A stretch of 64,000 nucleotides of DNA from NCBI RefSeq assembly GCF_036227205.1, contig NZ_CP109442.1, positions 2,046,001 to 2,110,000 of the forward strand, given 5' to 3'. Of the stretch, positions 34,163-43,901 are shown one piece after another. The DNA comes from Amycolatopsis sp. NBC_01480 (GTDB lineage: Bacteria; Actinomycetota; Actinomycetes; Mycobacteriales; Pseudonocardiaceae). Each line of letters begins with the position of its first letter. Within the stretch, counting starts at the first letter, position 1. Position numbers and translations under genes: made by a program. The notes beneath the pieces were generated by a model. The model was not told where the DNA came from and ran no database searches. It was given only the letters and a program-made list of their open reading frames with translations.

Positions 34163-37100
34163 CCGGCTGAGTTCGGTTCCGGCCAGGCAGCCCTCGACGA
34201 GGTCCCGGCACTCCCGCGCGGCAGCCGGGTCGCCCGCGGCCTCGCGGGCCAGGGCCAGCGCCTGCAGCGCGCGTGCCTGATCGAGCTGCGCGCCGAACGT
34301 CCGGGCCGCGGCGAGCGCCGACTCCGCGCAGCCGATCGCGCGGTCGACCGCACCGAGGTCGAGCTCGGCCCGCGCCAGCACGATGTCCGCCTGCATGCCC
34401 AGGATCCGCAGCCCCGAGGTCTCGCAGTGCTCTTTCGCCTTGCGGGCCTGGACCACGGCCAGCGCGGCATCGCCGGTCAGCCGGCTGACCTCGGCGTGCC
34501 CGGCCAGCGCGGCGATCTCCCCGCGGCGGTACGCGATCTCCTGGGACACGGCCAGTGCCGCGCGGTAGTGCCGGCGCGCCTCGTCGAACTCGTCCTGAAC
34601 GCAGTGCACCGCGGCCAGCGCGGTCAACGCGTCGGCTTCGTCCTCCCGCGTCGCGCTGCTGCGGGCGATCCGCAGCGCCAGCCGGGCGTTGCGCGCGGCG
34701 GAGGCCGGGTCGCCGACTTCCCGGTACGCGCGCGAAAGGTGACCGAGCACGTCGGCTTCGAAGTGCCCGACCGAGCCGCGCCGGAGCAGCTCCAGGGCCT
34801 TGGTGAACTCGGCGATCGCCTCGTGGCAGTGCCCGCGCAGCAGCAGGATCTCGCCGAGCATGCCGCGGACGTCCCCCTCGGTGGCCCGTTCGCCGGAAAG
34901 ATCGCACAGCAGGAGAGTCCTGCGGGCGGCGGCTTCGGCGTCGTCCAGATTCCCGCGCAGCAACTCGGCGTAGCTGAGCCCGAGCCAGCCGAACCGCTGC
35001 AAGGGCACGTTGGTGGTCGCCTCCGCCAATTCCAGGCCGGCGCGCACCCGAGCGGCGCCGTCGTCGACTTTCCCCACTTCCCGGTCCAGCGCGCCCAATG
35101 CGATCAGGGCGTTGGCCTGCCCCTCGGTGTGCTGTGCGGCCCGGTACGCGGCGAGCGCCTCCGTGAAGTGGTGCAGGGCGGCCGGGTTGTCGCCGTGCCG
35201 GAAGCTCAGCGATCCCATGGCGCAGTGGATCGCGGCAATCGCGGGGAGGTTGTCACGGGCCACCGCCACCCGAAGCGCGGCGGCAGACGCGACCAGCCCC
35301 TCTTCGCGATACCGGCCGCTGGTCACCAAATACGGCCGCAACGTCTCGACGAGCAGCCAGGCCAGCCACGCGAGGTCACCGTCGACGGCGTCGACCACGG
35401 CCGCGAGCACGTTCAAGCACTCGGCGTCCATCCACGCCACGGCTTCGTCCTGGTTCGCGAAGAGATCGGACGGTGTCCGCGCGAACCCTTCCGGCCGGGG
35501 AAGCCGCACGTAAGTCGGGTACAGCAAGGATCCCGCTGCCTCGGTGCGGTGCAGGTAGAACGTGAGCAGCCGTTCCCGAGCCGCCGTCTGCGTGGCTCCG
35601 CTGTCGGCGTCGGCGCACTGCTCCGCCGCGAACGCCCGCAGCAGGTCGTGCAGCTGGTACCGGGACGCACTGGTCCGCACGAGCAGGTTCGCCACGGTCA
35701 GCCGTTCGAGCATCTGCCGGACCTCGGCACCTGGCAGCCCGGCCAGCGCGGCGATGGCGTCGGCCGGGAAGTTCGGTGCCGCCACGAGGCCGAGCAGGCG
35801 GAACAGCCGCGCGGTGGCGTCGTCCAACGTGACGTAGGAGAGCTGGAACGCGTTGCGGACCGCGGCTTCTTCGTCGCCCACGATCCGGAGCGAGGTGAGG
35901 CGGTTGCCCTGCCGCAGCTCCGTGACGTAGTCGGCCAGCGGCGAGTCCGGCCGGCCGGCCACATTGGCGGCCGCGATCCGGATCGCCAGCGGCAGGAAAC
36001 CGCACAGCTCGACGAGCTCGGCTGCCGCCTCGGGTTCGGCCAGCACCCGCTCCGCACCGACGATCAAGGCCAGCAGGGAGCGTGCGCATTCGCTGGTGAG
36101 CACGCCCACGTGGAACAACACGGCGCCCTGCAGGGCGACCAGTCCCCGCAGCTCGTTCCGGCTGGTGATCAGCACACCGCAGCCGGGGGCGTTCGGGAGC
36201 AGGGGCCGCACCTGCGCCGGGCCGGCCGCGTTGTCCAGGACGAGGAGGACCTTCCGGCCACGCAGCAGAGTGCGGTACAGCGCGACGAGTTCTTCCTGGC
36301 TCGCCGGGAGCCTGGTGATCGCCGGGTTCAGCGCGAGGACGAACCGGGCGAGGACCTCGGTCGGGGTCAGCTCCGGGGCGGCCGCGTGCCCCCGCAGGTC
36401 GACGTAGATCTGGCCGTCCGGGTAGTGGCAGCTCTTGCCCTGCGCGACCCGGACCGCGAGCGAGGTCTTGCCGACGCCGGGCAGCCCGGTGAGCACGATG
36501 ACCGGCACCGCCACCGCCGAGCCGACCAGCACGTTCTCGATCTCGGTCACCAGCGGGTCGCGTCCGACGAACTCGGGCGCGGCCGTGGGCAGCTGGTGCG
36601 GAACCAGCTCCTGGGCGTGGGCTCCGGCCGACACCTGCGCGGCGTGGGCCGGATCGCCCGCGAGGATCTGCTCGTGGATTTTCTGGAGCTCCACGCTGGG
36701 ATCGACGCCGAGCTCACTCGCGAGCACCTGCCGGATGCGGCTGTAGACCGTGAAGGACTCGGCCTGCTGACCCGAGCGGTACAGCGCGAGCATGAGCTGG
36801 CCGTGCAGCCGTTCCCGCAGCGGCGCGGCGCCGGCCGCGGCCTGCAGCTCCTGGATCAGTTCGCGATGCCGGCCGAGCTGGAGCTCGGCGTCGAACAGGT
36901 GCTCCATCGCGGTGAGCCGCTCTTGCTCCAGACGAGGAGCGTGCACGGTGCGCAGGAGGTCCGACGGGATGTCCGCCAGGGCGGCCCCCCGCCAGCACGA
37001 GAGGCATTCCCGCAAAACCCGAGCCGCTTCGGCTGGTTCCCTGGCCCGTCGAGCTTGGTCGTACAGCTCGCGGAACCGTTCGATGTCCAATTCTCCCGGC

Positions 37101-37381
37101 TCGACGGAAATGCGGTAGCCGTTGGACATCGTCGTAATGCGCTCAGCGTCGCCGATAGCCCGGCGCAATCGCTGCACATAGGTCTGCAACGTCGCCCGCG
37201 CCCCCCGCGGCGGCGCCTGGTCCCACAGCAGGTCCACCAGGTCGTCGGCGCTGACCAGGCTGTTCGCGGACAGGAGCAACATGGCCAGCAGAACGCGCTG
37301 CTTCGGCGCCTTGACCGGCACGGTCTCGCCCGCGGCGACCACTTCGAGTGGGCCGAGGATGCGAAACTTCAGCTCTTCCAT
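34136..37381 (-). CDS. AfsR/SARP-type regulator (wHTH-BTAD-NB-ARC-TPR)
   Basis: 1081 aa. Residues 1-100 are an OmpR-like winged helix (FRILGPLEVVAAGETVPVKA, ATLQTYVQRLRRAIG), about 100-245 the BTAD domain (ELQAAAGAAPLRERLHGQLM), and an NB-ARC ATPase follows with Walker A LTGLPGVGKTSLAVRV near residue 300, RKVLLVLDNAAGPAQVRPLL and GFLPLAIRIAAANVAG. The C-terminal 450 residues are TPR repeats (DAEAAARRTLLLCDLSGERA and similar). It is a typical cluster-situated activator. Its position suggests control of the RiPP-like operon and perhaps the NRPS cluster. Confidence 0.93.
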   Translation of the reverse strand: MEELKFRILGPLEVVAAGETVPVKAPKQRVLLAMLLLSANSLVSADDLVDLLWDQAPPRGARATLQTYVQRLRRAIGDAERITTMSNGYRISVEPGELDIERFRELYDQARRAREPAEAARVLRECLSCWRGAALADIPSDLLRTVHAPRLEQERLTAMEHLFDAELQLGRHRELIQELQAAAGAAPLRERLHGQLMLALYRSGQQAESFTVYSRIRQVLASELGVDPSVELQKIHEQILAGDPAHAAQVSAGAHAQELVPHQLPTAAPEFVGRDPLVTEIENVLVGSAVAVPVIVLTGLPGVGKTSLAVRVAQGKSCHYPDGQIYVDLRGHAAAPELTPTEVLARFVLALNPAITRLPASQEELVALYRTLLRGRKVLLVLDNAAGPAQVRPLLPNAPGCGVLITSRNELRGLVALQGAVLFHVGVLTSECARSLLALIVGAERVLAEPEAAAELVELCGFLPLAIRIAAANVAGRPDSPLADYVTELRQGNRLTSLRIVGDEEAAVRNAFQLSYVTLDDATARLFRLLGLVAAPNFPADAIAALAGLPGAEVRQMLERLTVANLLVRTSASRYQLHDLLRAFAAEQCADADSGATQTAARERLLTFYLHRTEAAGSLLYPTYVRLPRPEGFARTPSDLFANQDEAVAWMDAECLNVLAAVVDAVDGDLAWLAWLLVETLRPYLVTSGRYREEGLVASAAALRVAVARDNLPAIAAIHCAMGSLSFRHGDNPAALHHFTEALAAYRAAQHTEGQANALIALGALDREVGKVDDGAARVRAGLELAEATTNVPLQRFGWLGLSYAELLRGNLDDAEAAARRTLLLCDLSGERATEGDVRGMLGEILLLRGHCHEAIAEFTKALELLRRGSVGHFEADVLGHLSRAYREVGDPASAARNARLALRIARSSATREDEADALTALAAVHCVQDEFDEARRHYRAALAVSQEIAYRRGEIAALAGHAEVSRLTGDAALAVVQARKAKEHCETSGLRILGMQADIVLARAELDLGAVDRAIGCAESALAAARTFGAQLDQARALQALALAREAAGDPAAARECRDLVEGCLAGTELSRSLADVRGG

Positions 37382-37883
37382 CGTCCATCCCCCGCGCCGG
37401 CCCCTGTCCTAAAGCCAACTGTAGCCAGCAAACACCATCGGCAGCGCTCAACCCAGGCCTTTTACGTGTCCGACGGATGGTTACGGCCGATCAAGACGCC
37501 GCGAACGCCATTGCCGCGAACAGAGCAGGTTCACCCCCAGGAGGGCAGGGCACCACAGTGGTAGCCCAGGCGAGAGGCGAGCGATGGACCGGACCCAGAA
37601 GGGGCGAAACCCCCGGCCGATGCGGCCGAAACCACCATTGTGGGTGGCGGTGTCCCAAACCGCGCTCGCCGTGCCCACCGGTGACGCCCGGCAGACCCGC
37701 AATCCGGTCGCGTCAGCCGACACCGCGAACAGCCAGTCAGCGGTGCGCTGCGCACCGATGCCGATGCCGATGCCGATCTACTCACAGACGTCATCGAAGA
37801 AGACGCAGGACGCGCTCATGCGCTTTGGCGAAAGCCTCGACGAGTAGCCGCGCTGCTGTGCTTGCTGCCATCAGGGCAACGCA
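37382..37883. other. About 500 bp without a convincing gene
   Basis: Start-side region of the SARP gene and left part of the accessory region. Open frames on both strands are short, proline/arginine-rich and lack a plausible RBS. A short tandem repeat of CCGATG (about three to four units) lies at 37756-37778. It could be decayed mobile-element DNA; nothing else is supported. Confidence 0.5.
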
Positions 37884-37915
37884 AAAGGCCGTCCACTCCA
37901 AAGTGGACGGCCTTT
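37884..37915. terminator. Bidirectional intrinsic terminator-like hairpin
   Basis: 14-bp perfect stem AAAGGCCGTCCACT with the loop ccaa and its exact complement, flanked by A/T ends on both sides. A boundary between the degenerate stretch and the accessory genes. Confidence 0.75.
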
Positions 37916-37923
37916 GAACTGCG

Positions 37924-38214
37924 GTGGAGCTTTGCCGTCGTTACTCGAACCGTGACGATCTCCTAAAACCCCTGGTAGACGCGCTGCGCCGGATCGAGGT
38001 TGGCGACGACACCGACACCCCTAAGCCCGATTCGGTGGTAGCTAGGCCGCCTTCGCGAAACCTGGAAGATCGACTCTCGGACGAGGCGATACAGGCCATG
38101 ATCGATCTCTACCGGACCAAGCTCACCGCTGAACAGGTTGGCGAGCGGTTCCAAATCAGTGCCCGCAGCGTCCGACGCCTCATGAAGAAGCATGGAGTGC
38201 GCAAGCGCGCGTGA
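37924..38214 (+). CDS. Small HTH protein, possible recombinase C-terminal remnant
   Basis: 96 aa maximal frame from a GTG at 37924 that directly follows a terminator hairpin and has no RBS. The C-terminal part (LSDEAIQAMIDLYRTKLTAE, then QVGERFQISARSVRRLMKKH) is a helix-turn-helix like those ending actinobacterial resolvases and transposases. The N-terminal LLKPLVDALRRIEVGD has no known match. It may be the surviving tail of a recombinase or a short DNA-binding protein with a later start. Confidence 0.5.
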   Translation: MELCRRYSNRDDLLKPLVDALRRIEVGDDTDTPKPDSVVARPPSRNLEDRLSDEAIQAMIDLYRTKLTAEQVGERFQISARSVRRLMKKHGVRKRA

Positions 38215-38220
38215 GCCCAC

Positions 38221-38252
38221 CGAAGCCGCCCTGTCACGGCAGGGCGGCTTCG
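38221..38252. terminator. Intrinsic terminator-like hairpin
   Basis: 13-bp perfect stem CGAAGCCGCCCTG with a six-base loop, directly after the stop of the HTH gene and before the convergent gene ending at 38269. It could serve both. Confidence 0.7.
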
Positions 38253-38268
38253 CCATGTCCGCAGGGGT

Positions 38269-39477
38269 TCAGACGTCCTCGTCGTCGATCCAGTCGGCCG
38301 GATAGACCAGTCTCCGGGTTGGTAGCTCAGCGTGAGCGAACCGGAGACCGACCCGATCAATACAGAACTCCAGCACCTCATCAGACAGCAGCTCGGGCGT
38401 CTCGCTCAGCGCGTCAACGAGGGCCGCAGCCCCTTCCTGGTCATACCCGCCTGGCAAGGCCACGCCCTTGGCCGTGGCAGCTGTGACCGCCTCTTGGCAG
38501 AGCGTCGGCCACCAGCTATGACCCCACCAGTTGCGCGTCGCTCCATCCGAGCCAACCAGCGTGAGCAACCGCAGCACGGCATCCGCTCCAAACCGCTCTT
38601 CGGCGCGCTCCCAGTACCCGATGTGCTCGTCAACAGAGGCCAGGATATCGGTCCAACCGTGCTGAAAGATGTCCGCCAACCTGCGACCGTCCGGCAAGGT
38701 GCGGTCGGCATCGCACAACACCTCGCGGACCTCGTCCCAATGCACCCCATCCGCGTCGATGCAGAGCATCAGGGCGCGGCTGGTGGCAATGTTCAGCTTG
38801 GCCATCAGCACGTCATAGACGTCGAGCCCGGCATCGTCCGCGTGCCAGTCCTCAACCTTGGTGTTTCGCCAACAGCTCAGGGTCAAGCCGAGTGCAGCGA
38901 TCCGCGGAACGGCATCGGGCATGACGTAGCTCAAGTGGTCACCCAGCACCAAGACCATTGCGCTGAGCCACTTGGTATCCGTCAACGGACCAGGACGCCC
39001 GATCGTTGCAGGGTCAACGGCACGAAGGACGTCGTTACCGACGTAATCCTGAAGCAAACCGATCCATACCTCAGCACGTTGCATACCGGCATCCGAGGGC
39101 ACCTGGAAGTAGGTCGGTTCGAGGAGCCCTTGCCGAAAGGCAAGGTCACCGACTTGGGCACGTCGTTGTTCGAGGCTGCCGGACAGGTCAACGGTCACCG
39201 GCTCGTCGAACACGTCGTACTCGGTGAGCAGTCCCGAAGCAGTGACCTCCTGAGGCATGGCTGTCGATTCAAAGAGCAACGCGTTATCGGCCGGGCGGTA
39301 CTGGACGCCCAAGACCATGCAACTGCGCTCCAGACTCAGCAACGCCATTACCTCCGTTCGGGTCGTCTCCAGGTATGAACTGTCATCACGGGTCTGCCAA
39401 CCAGCCTCATACAGCGGCGAGAGTAGATCCTCCAGTTCGTCGGCAGCAGCAGTAGGCCCGTGTCGTCGTTCCACCAT
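38269..39477 (-). CDS. Hypothetical protein, 402 aa
   Basis: Starts at ATG 39475-39477 (MVERRHGPTAAADELE) behind GAGGATAC. It is soluble, acidic and Trp-rich, with segments such as LSPLYEAGWQTRDDSSYLET, TDTKWLSAMVLVLGDHLSYV and WWGHSWWPTLCQEAVTAATA. I do not recognise a family or catalytic motif. The upstream region is AT-rich (TTAATTGATCACTCG), consistent with its own promoter. It lies at the GC-rich end of the accessory region. Confidence 0.65.
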   Translation of the reverse strand: MVERRHGPTAAADELEDLLSPLYEAGWQTRDDSSYLETTRTEVMALLSLERSCMVLGVQYRPADNALLFESTAMPQEVTASGLLTEYDVFDEPVTVDLSGSLEQRRAQVGDLAFRQGLLEPTYFQVPSDAGMQRAEVWIGLLQDYVGNDVLRAVDPATIGRPGPLTDTKWLSAMVLVLGDHLSYVMPDAVPRIAALGLTLSCWRNTKVEDWHADDAGLDVYDVLMAKLNIATSRALMLCIDADGVHWDEVREVLCDADRTLPDGRRLADIFQHGWTDILASVDEHIGYWERAEERFGADAVLRLLTLVGSDGATRNWWGHSWWPTLCQEAVTAATAKGVALPGGYDQEGAAALVDALSETPELLSDEVLEFCIDRVGLRFAHAELPTRRLVYPADWIDDEDV

Positions 39478-39607
39478 GCTCGTATCCTCGCTTAATTGAT
39501 CACTCGTATTTAAACACATCTTCCCTTTGCGGGCTACCGCGACCCTGAAACAAAGAGTACAAACAGAATTTCGCAAAAAGATTGCAATTTTAGACGGAGA
39601 ACAACAG

Positions 39608-40138
39608 ATGGAAAACTTCACCCACTACGAAGAAGGAGGCGAGGCACGAGCCTGCGAGGCACAACTGGAAACCGTATTTCGTGCGACCAGAGATATGACA
39701 CTTGACGCACAACAGCTACGTGTCATGCCCGGCCATCGACAGATCATCGCGACGACCCCGCCGGCCGAATCGGCGTATGCCTGTCCAGACCTTGAACGAG
39801 CAACACCAAAGGAACGGCGGACAGTCGCACTGGTATTGGGCGGCCTTGTTGAAGTGCTCGATGACCGCCGTTCGCTACGCCAGCTCGAACAACACATCTC
39901 AGTGCCGCTGTACAACGAATTGAGCAAACGGATGCGACCACCGGGTGGCACGCAGCAGGGCTACCGGCTGCACACTCTGCATACACAGAAGCCTCGGCCT
40001 GAAGTCATCGAAGCAAATGGGACGGCAGCAAATGGCCAGAGCGCCCGTGCTGTAGCAGCCCGGTTTCATCGCCTCCGGTACGGCTGGCAGTGTGTGATGA
40101 TGAAGATGATCGATGATCGAATACCGACTCACTGGTAG
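39608..40138 (+). CDS. Rv3235-like family protein
   Basis: 176 aa from ATG 39608, with GGAG eight bases upstream. The C-terminal two-thirds has the Rv3235 pattern: VALVLGGLVEVLDDRRSLRQ, LEQHISVPLYNELSKRM, then a beta-rich end ARAVAARFHRLRYGWQCVMM. Function is unknown in the family. Base composition is more AT-rich than the chromosome side. The neighbour at 40215 starts 76 bases later on the same strand. Confidence 0.6.
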   Translation: MENFTHYEEGGEARACEAQLETVFRATRDMTLDAQQLRVMPGHRQIIATTPPAESAYACPDLERATPKERRTVALVLGGLVEVLDDRRSLRQLEQHISVPLYNELSKRMRPPGGTQQGYRLHTLHTQKPRPEVIEANGTAANGQSARAVAARFHRLRYGWQCVMMKMIDDRIPTHW

Positions 40139-40214
40139 GTCATGCCTGAGGCTACGGAGCCACAGCGCACGAACTGGAGAGCCCAGAACACCTGATGTAG
40201 TGGATACTGTGCCG

Positions 40215-41021
40215 ATGAGCATCAGCGCAGATCTGCCCGTCATCTGGCGGCATGCGACAGATGTCGCCGTGCCGATTCTGAAAAACACAGGTTCGTTGGT
40301 GGCGGCACTAGCCATTGGCAAACTACTACTCGACCTCTGGCGGGGTACTTTCGGGCGGCGCCGACGCTGGCTGAAGCTCTATCGTCAGTTGAGTCTGGGG
40401 CTGCAAGTAGACTACCTCTTTGAGTTATTTGGCAAAGCTGCATATAAACGAGTGGTAACAGTCAGCCCAGGAGAAGACACTATCGAGTATGTGTGGCCAC
40501 TTTCTACAGATGGATACTTGCAGGCGATTATTTCCAGTGATGAAACGGTGGTTCGCTACTCGCTTACCTCGTGCAGCCGGCGGTTTAAACCAAAGCTTCA
40601 GATGGGTGGCCCCAAGGGAACTTCATCTACCTTCAAAGTTAAACTTGGCTCAACAAGGTTCGCCGACCTCCCAGGCGAGATATCCGATGTCTACCTGGTT
40701 CGAGGTGCCTCGTACTATGAGTACGGCGAAAATCGCTACGTCGGGCGGCCGGGAAAATATGCGCACTGGATTTGCAGCTACAACGTCATGGGCACGGGCC
40801 ACCTAGAAGCGATCTCTATCGAAATACCAGTTGAGACCGACAGCATGCGACTACCGCCAAGTTGGTATGAAGGATTAAGTGAGGCCGACCAAGAAAATGT
40901 TCGACAGTCCCGAGCCAAAACGGTCGTCAATACAGTTACTATCAGCGATAGCAACGGTATAGGACCGGACGGTGGAAACTTCGGCCCTCGCTACGAACTG
41001 GTTGAACGACGGCTGGCGTAG
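40215..41021 (+). CDS. Hypothetical protein with N-terminal membrane anchor (ETEC_3214-like)
   Basis: 268 aa from ATG 40215 (MSISADLPVIWRH). Residues about 18-38 (PILKNTGSLVAALAIGKLLL) form one membrane helix, followed by a basic stretch and a cytoplasmic-looking beta-rich domain (EYVWPLSTDGYLQAIISSDE, SVYLVRG-type strands, HWICSYNVMGTGHLEAI). The pattern resembles proteins annotated as ETEC_3214-domain, but the match is from memory and weak. No catalytic residues are evident. Confidence 0.55.
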   Translation: MSISADLPVIWRHATDVAVPILKNTGSLVAALAIGKLLLDLWRGTFGRRRRWLKLYRQLSLGLQVDYLFELFGKAAYKRVVTVSPGEDTIEYVWPLSTDGYLQAIISSDETVVRYSLTSCSRRFKPKLQMGGPKGTSSTFKVKLGSTRFADLPGEISDVYLVRGASYYEYGENRYVGRPGKYAHWICSYNVMGTGHLEAISIEIPVETDSMRLPPSWYEGLSEADQENVRQSRAKTVVNTVTISDSNGIGPDGGNFGPRYELVERRLA

Positions 41022-41121
41022 TCGGCCTCAATGGTACACGTCGATGCTACTGCTGGAAGTGTGCAATAGCGGAGATTTGGCAACCTGTCGCACGAACTGT
41101 ACGTAGCTGTAAGCTGGCACG

Positions 41122-42648
41122 ATGATGCCACGGCTTTCAACGAAATACCGCTCAGGCTCAGATACCTGCGAATGGCCAACGCAGCCAGCGCATGGTGGCA
41201 CCGGTGCAGATTGCGCCCTGTTTGCAGGGAAAAGCCCACTGCGCAAGCTGCGCGTCATGGTCGACGCACACCTTTTAGCTCGACTGGATGAAGGCGTGTA
41301 CTCGGCGGAGTTGATCCTCGGGGAGTTACTTTCACACCGCTTCATTACAGAGTGCAGATACGCCGACGTCGGGCCTCCCGCCGGTACGCCGTCCAAACGC
41401 TCTCAAACTGGAGCGGAGGCATGTATTGGCTGGGCAGTGGTCACTTCTGAGGCCGACGAGCAAGGGATTCAATCCATTGTATACGCGGACGAGAAGCAAT
41501 TTTTCGTCACGGGAACTTTCGGCAATCGTACGGAGATTGCGCAGCATGACATGTCAGGAACATCGTATGACGAACTCGGCCCCTGCCAGGCCGGTGAGCA
41601 GCGACGACTTGACGCAGTTGCGGGACAGGTCGCCGAAGCCTGGGGTGCCGACATTTTTGTGACCGAGCGGCCGTACCTGTTTGAATCGCGCATTGACTTT
41701 GCACAGGGTACGACGATCCTTCGGCCAGTCGACGCCCTGCCTGTCGTGGCGCTCTATCTCCGAGCGCAGGCGGTTTACATGATCCAGTGCGGACTCAATG
41801 GCCACGACACGCTTACGACGAGCAAAGGAGGATTTTATCTGATCGGCGCCCATGAACTGCTACCCGCCTCGTGGCGATGGTATGCAGCTTGCGCGAAGGA
41901 GGTACTTATTGGCAAAGGAGATGACCGGCTTCTGTACCTGGCACAGTCACTTTTGCAGCGAGTACAGCACGCGTTAGAGGCGCGAGACGCTGTTCACTGC
42001 ACGCTGAATCGACCCCAGAATAATGACAGCACGAACACGGCGCTCTCAGATCTCAATACAGTGGCGATTCTTCTTATGGGTGCGGTAGATGCTGCCGCAC
42101 GAGTGGCGCATTTGACGTTGAAGATGCCTGAAAATAAGCTACGAAGGGCCTCCTGGCAAGAACGGCAAAACAAAGGCTGGCTTGAGCAGGTGCGCGGCCT
42201 GTCGGCAGCGCTCGCCGATACTGTTTCAAACGGCGCGGACGGTGAACATGTCCTGACCGTCCTACGGAGTGTCCGAAACTCAGTACACGGTGAAGCTTTG
42301 CAGGGATTGACTATAAATGGGATCGGTGGCCATGTGGCTACTACCCTAATCGGCCTCCCGCGAGAAGATATTTCCGAAGTAATGACGGCTCTTACGGCAC
42401 TAGGCGGTTCGGCAGCCTGGGGCGTACAGAGAAAGACTGCACATGAGCTCTTCGTTGAGCCCGGGGTATTCCTTGAGCAACTTTTCCCTCGTGTTCTAAC
42501 CCTATTGAACCTGATGATGGAGAAGACGCCGGTGGAGAATTTGCCGAATTACAACTTGACGCTGGCCGATACACTTCCGCCTACGGACCCCATGGGAATG
42601 TTCAGCGAGCTGAACCGTCTGAGCATCCGCTGGCAGCTCGGCTTCTAA
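41122..42648 (+). CDS. Hypothetical protein, about 508 aa
   Basis: The long frame opens at ATG 41122; an internal ATG at 41257 (MVDAHLLARLDEGVYSAELI) is possible because the first 45 residues look low-complexity. The middle contains AWGADIFVTERPYLFESRID, a PIN/NYN-like acidic strand pattern, and the C-terminal half is helical (LSDLNTVAILLMGAVDAAAR, LLNLMMEKTPVENLPNYNLT). I do not recognise the family. It is the largest orphan of the AT-richer island. Confidence 0.6.
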   Translation: MMPRLSTKYRSGSDTCEWPTQPAHGGTGADCALFAGKSPLRKLRVMVDAHLLARLDEGVYSAELILGELLSHRFITECRYADVGPPAGTPSKRSQTGAEACIGWAVVTSEADEQGIQSIVYADEKQFFVTGTFGNRTEIAQHDMSGTSYDELGPCQAGEQRRLDAVAGQVAEAWGADIFVTERPYLFESRIDFAQGTTILRPVDALPVVALYLRAQAVYMIQCGLNGHDTLTTSKGGFYLIGAHELLPASWRWYAACAKEVLIGKGDDRLLYLAQSLLQRVQHALEARDAVHCTLNRPQNNDSTNTALSDLNTVAILLMGAVDAAARVAHLTLKMPENKLRRASWQERQNKGWLEQVRGLSAALADTVSNGADGEHVLTVLRSVRNSVHGEALQGLTINGIGGHVATTLIGLPREDISEVMTALTALGGSAAWGVQRKTAHELFVEPGVFLEQLFPRVLTLLNLMMEKTPVENLPNYNLTLADTLPPTDPMGMFSELNRLSIRWQLGF

Positions 42649-42851
42649 GGGCTTGCAGGTTGCGACGCTACAAGCAAAGGATTGTAACCACCGGACGCTC
42701 GACAGCGACTAGCCAGGCAGGCGCAGCTCGGGCAGGCCACGTGCTTGGACGCACCATCCGGCGGTTGCTCTGGCCGGCCGCTGCTCATTATCTCCGCGTA
42801 GCCGCGTACCTCGTACTGTGAGCCGCAGCGCCCGCAGCACCTGGCACACAT
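42645..42851 (-). CDS. Small CxxC zinc-ribbon-like protein, 68 aa
   Basis: ATG at 42849-42851 overlaps the stop of the membrane protein gene (TGATG), which argues that both are real. Eight cysteines occur in two clusters: MCARCCGRCG at the N-terminus and ACPSCACLASRC after about 40 residues, as in a small metal-binding ribbon. Function is unknown. Confidence 0.55.
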   Translation of the reverse strand: MCARCCGRCGSQYEVRGYAEIMSSGRPEQPPDGASKHVACPSCACLASRCRASGGYNPLLVASQPASP

Positions 42852-43618
42852 CAAAAGACATTCAATCGAGTGCGGCGCTGATTCAATATTCCCCCAATGA
42901 GGAACAGTAGGCAGACAAGGCCAGCAATCAGCATGCTCAGACTCGACGGATGGGGTGACAAAAAGAGATATACAGCCGCGCCGATGGCTAACATGAACGC
43001 CATAACTATGTCGGCCTTCAGTGAGTCAGCATATCGACTAGTTTTCTCGTCAGGCACCCTGAGAACTTGGCGCGTCAACATCCGCTTGACTATTGCCGTA
43101 GTACTACCAGCTAAGAGGCCAAAAGCCGAAATGCTGCCGAACCAATGTACGGCGAGCAATGGACCCGGCCCGATAGTAACAGCAATAAACATCGCAGACT
43201 CAGCCAACGTCACCAACATCAGCATGATGTTCTCGGTCGCATCGATGCGTTCCTCGATAAATACAGCTCCGTACTTGACCGACAAGTAGACGAGTGCAAC
43301 GGCGACGAAAGAGGCCAGCCAAAAGACAACGAGCACAAAGAAGTCCACGGTCAGCGCGACCGAAACCATGACCGTCTGCAACGCAACAACGCCAGCCGCC
43401 AAGGCAACACCAGCCAGGATGGCAAGCAGAAAACTGAAGTCGTCCCGGCCCGAAACACGGCCGACGCGATGACCTTGCGGTAAGCCTGTCTGTTCAACAG
43501 GAGAATGCGACCGTTCGCATCCTTGTGGATCATGACGCATCGACCGCCTAGCCAAGCCCGCCGCAAGCGCACCGGCCAGGAAGCTCAGTCCAACCAGAGA
43601 AGATCTCTTGCCCTTCAT
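42851..43618 (-). CDS. Polytopic membrane protein, unknown function
   Basis: 255 aa from ATG 43616-43618 (MKGKRSSLVGL), chosen for AGGAGG directly upstream; a start at 43675 has none. About seven hydrophobic segments follow a basic N-terminus, including LLAILAGVALAAGVVALQTV, FFVLVVFWLASFVAVALVYL and LSMLIAGLVCLLFLIGGILN. It is translationally coupled to the cysteine-rich small protein. A membrane-associated accessory function of the element is possible, but nothing specific is seen. Confidence 0.6.
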   Translation of the reverse strand: MKGKRSSLVGLSFLAGALAAGLARRSMRHDPQGCERSHSPVEQTGLPQGHRVGRVSGRDDFSFLLAILAGVALAAGVVALQTVMVSVALTVDFFVLVVFWLASFVAVALVYLSVKYGAVFIEERIDATENIMLMLVTLAESAMFIAVTIGPGPLLAVHWFGSISAFGLLAGSTTAIVKRMLTRQVLRVPDEKTSRYADSLKADIVMAFMLAIGAAVYLFLSPHPSSLSMLIAGLVCLLFLIGGILNQRRTRLNVF

Positions 43619-43901
43619 CTGCCTCCTGTCAGGGGCGTAGGAGTCGAGTGCCGCCATACGTCGTTGCGTAGGCAAGGCCGGCCTGAATCGAAGCCCTATT
43701 TCGACTTATGTCGATGTCGGCGTTTCCAGGCGACGGACCTGTACCAGGGTAGCTTCTAGATCTCCGCAGCGTACCGCCACATTTCATGATCTTTTAATAA
43801 GTACCTGTCATAATCTGTCCAAGGGAATGGGTCACGTTGCCGTTTTGTACGGTGACGGTCGAGGGGTTAACCTCAAGACCACAGATGGAGCTTAGAAGTT
43901 A

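Noticed and set aside
37584..37847. 87-codon ORF with a CCGATG tandem repeat
   Set aside because: The repeat (read as Met-Pro) and lack of RBS make it more likely decayed DNA than a gene.
37930..37975. Possible tRNA T-arm (TTCGAGT on the minus strand)
   Set aside because: The flanking bases do not pair into a 5-bp stem and no acceptor or anticodon arm is found.
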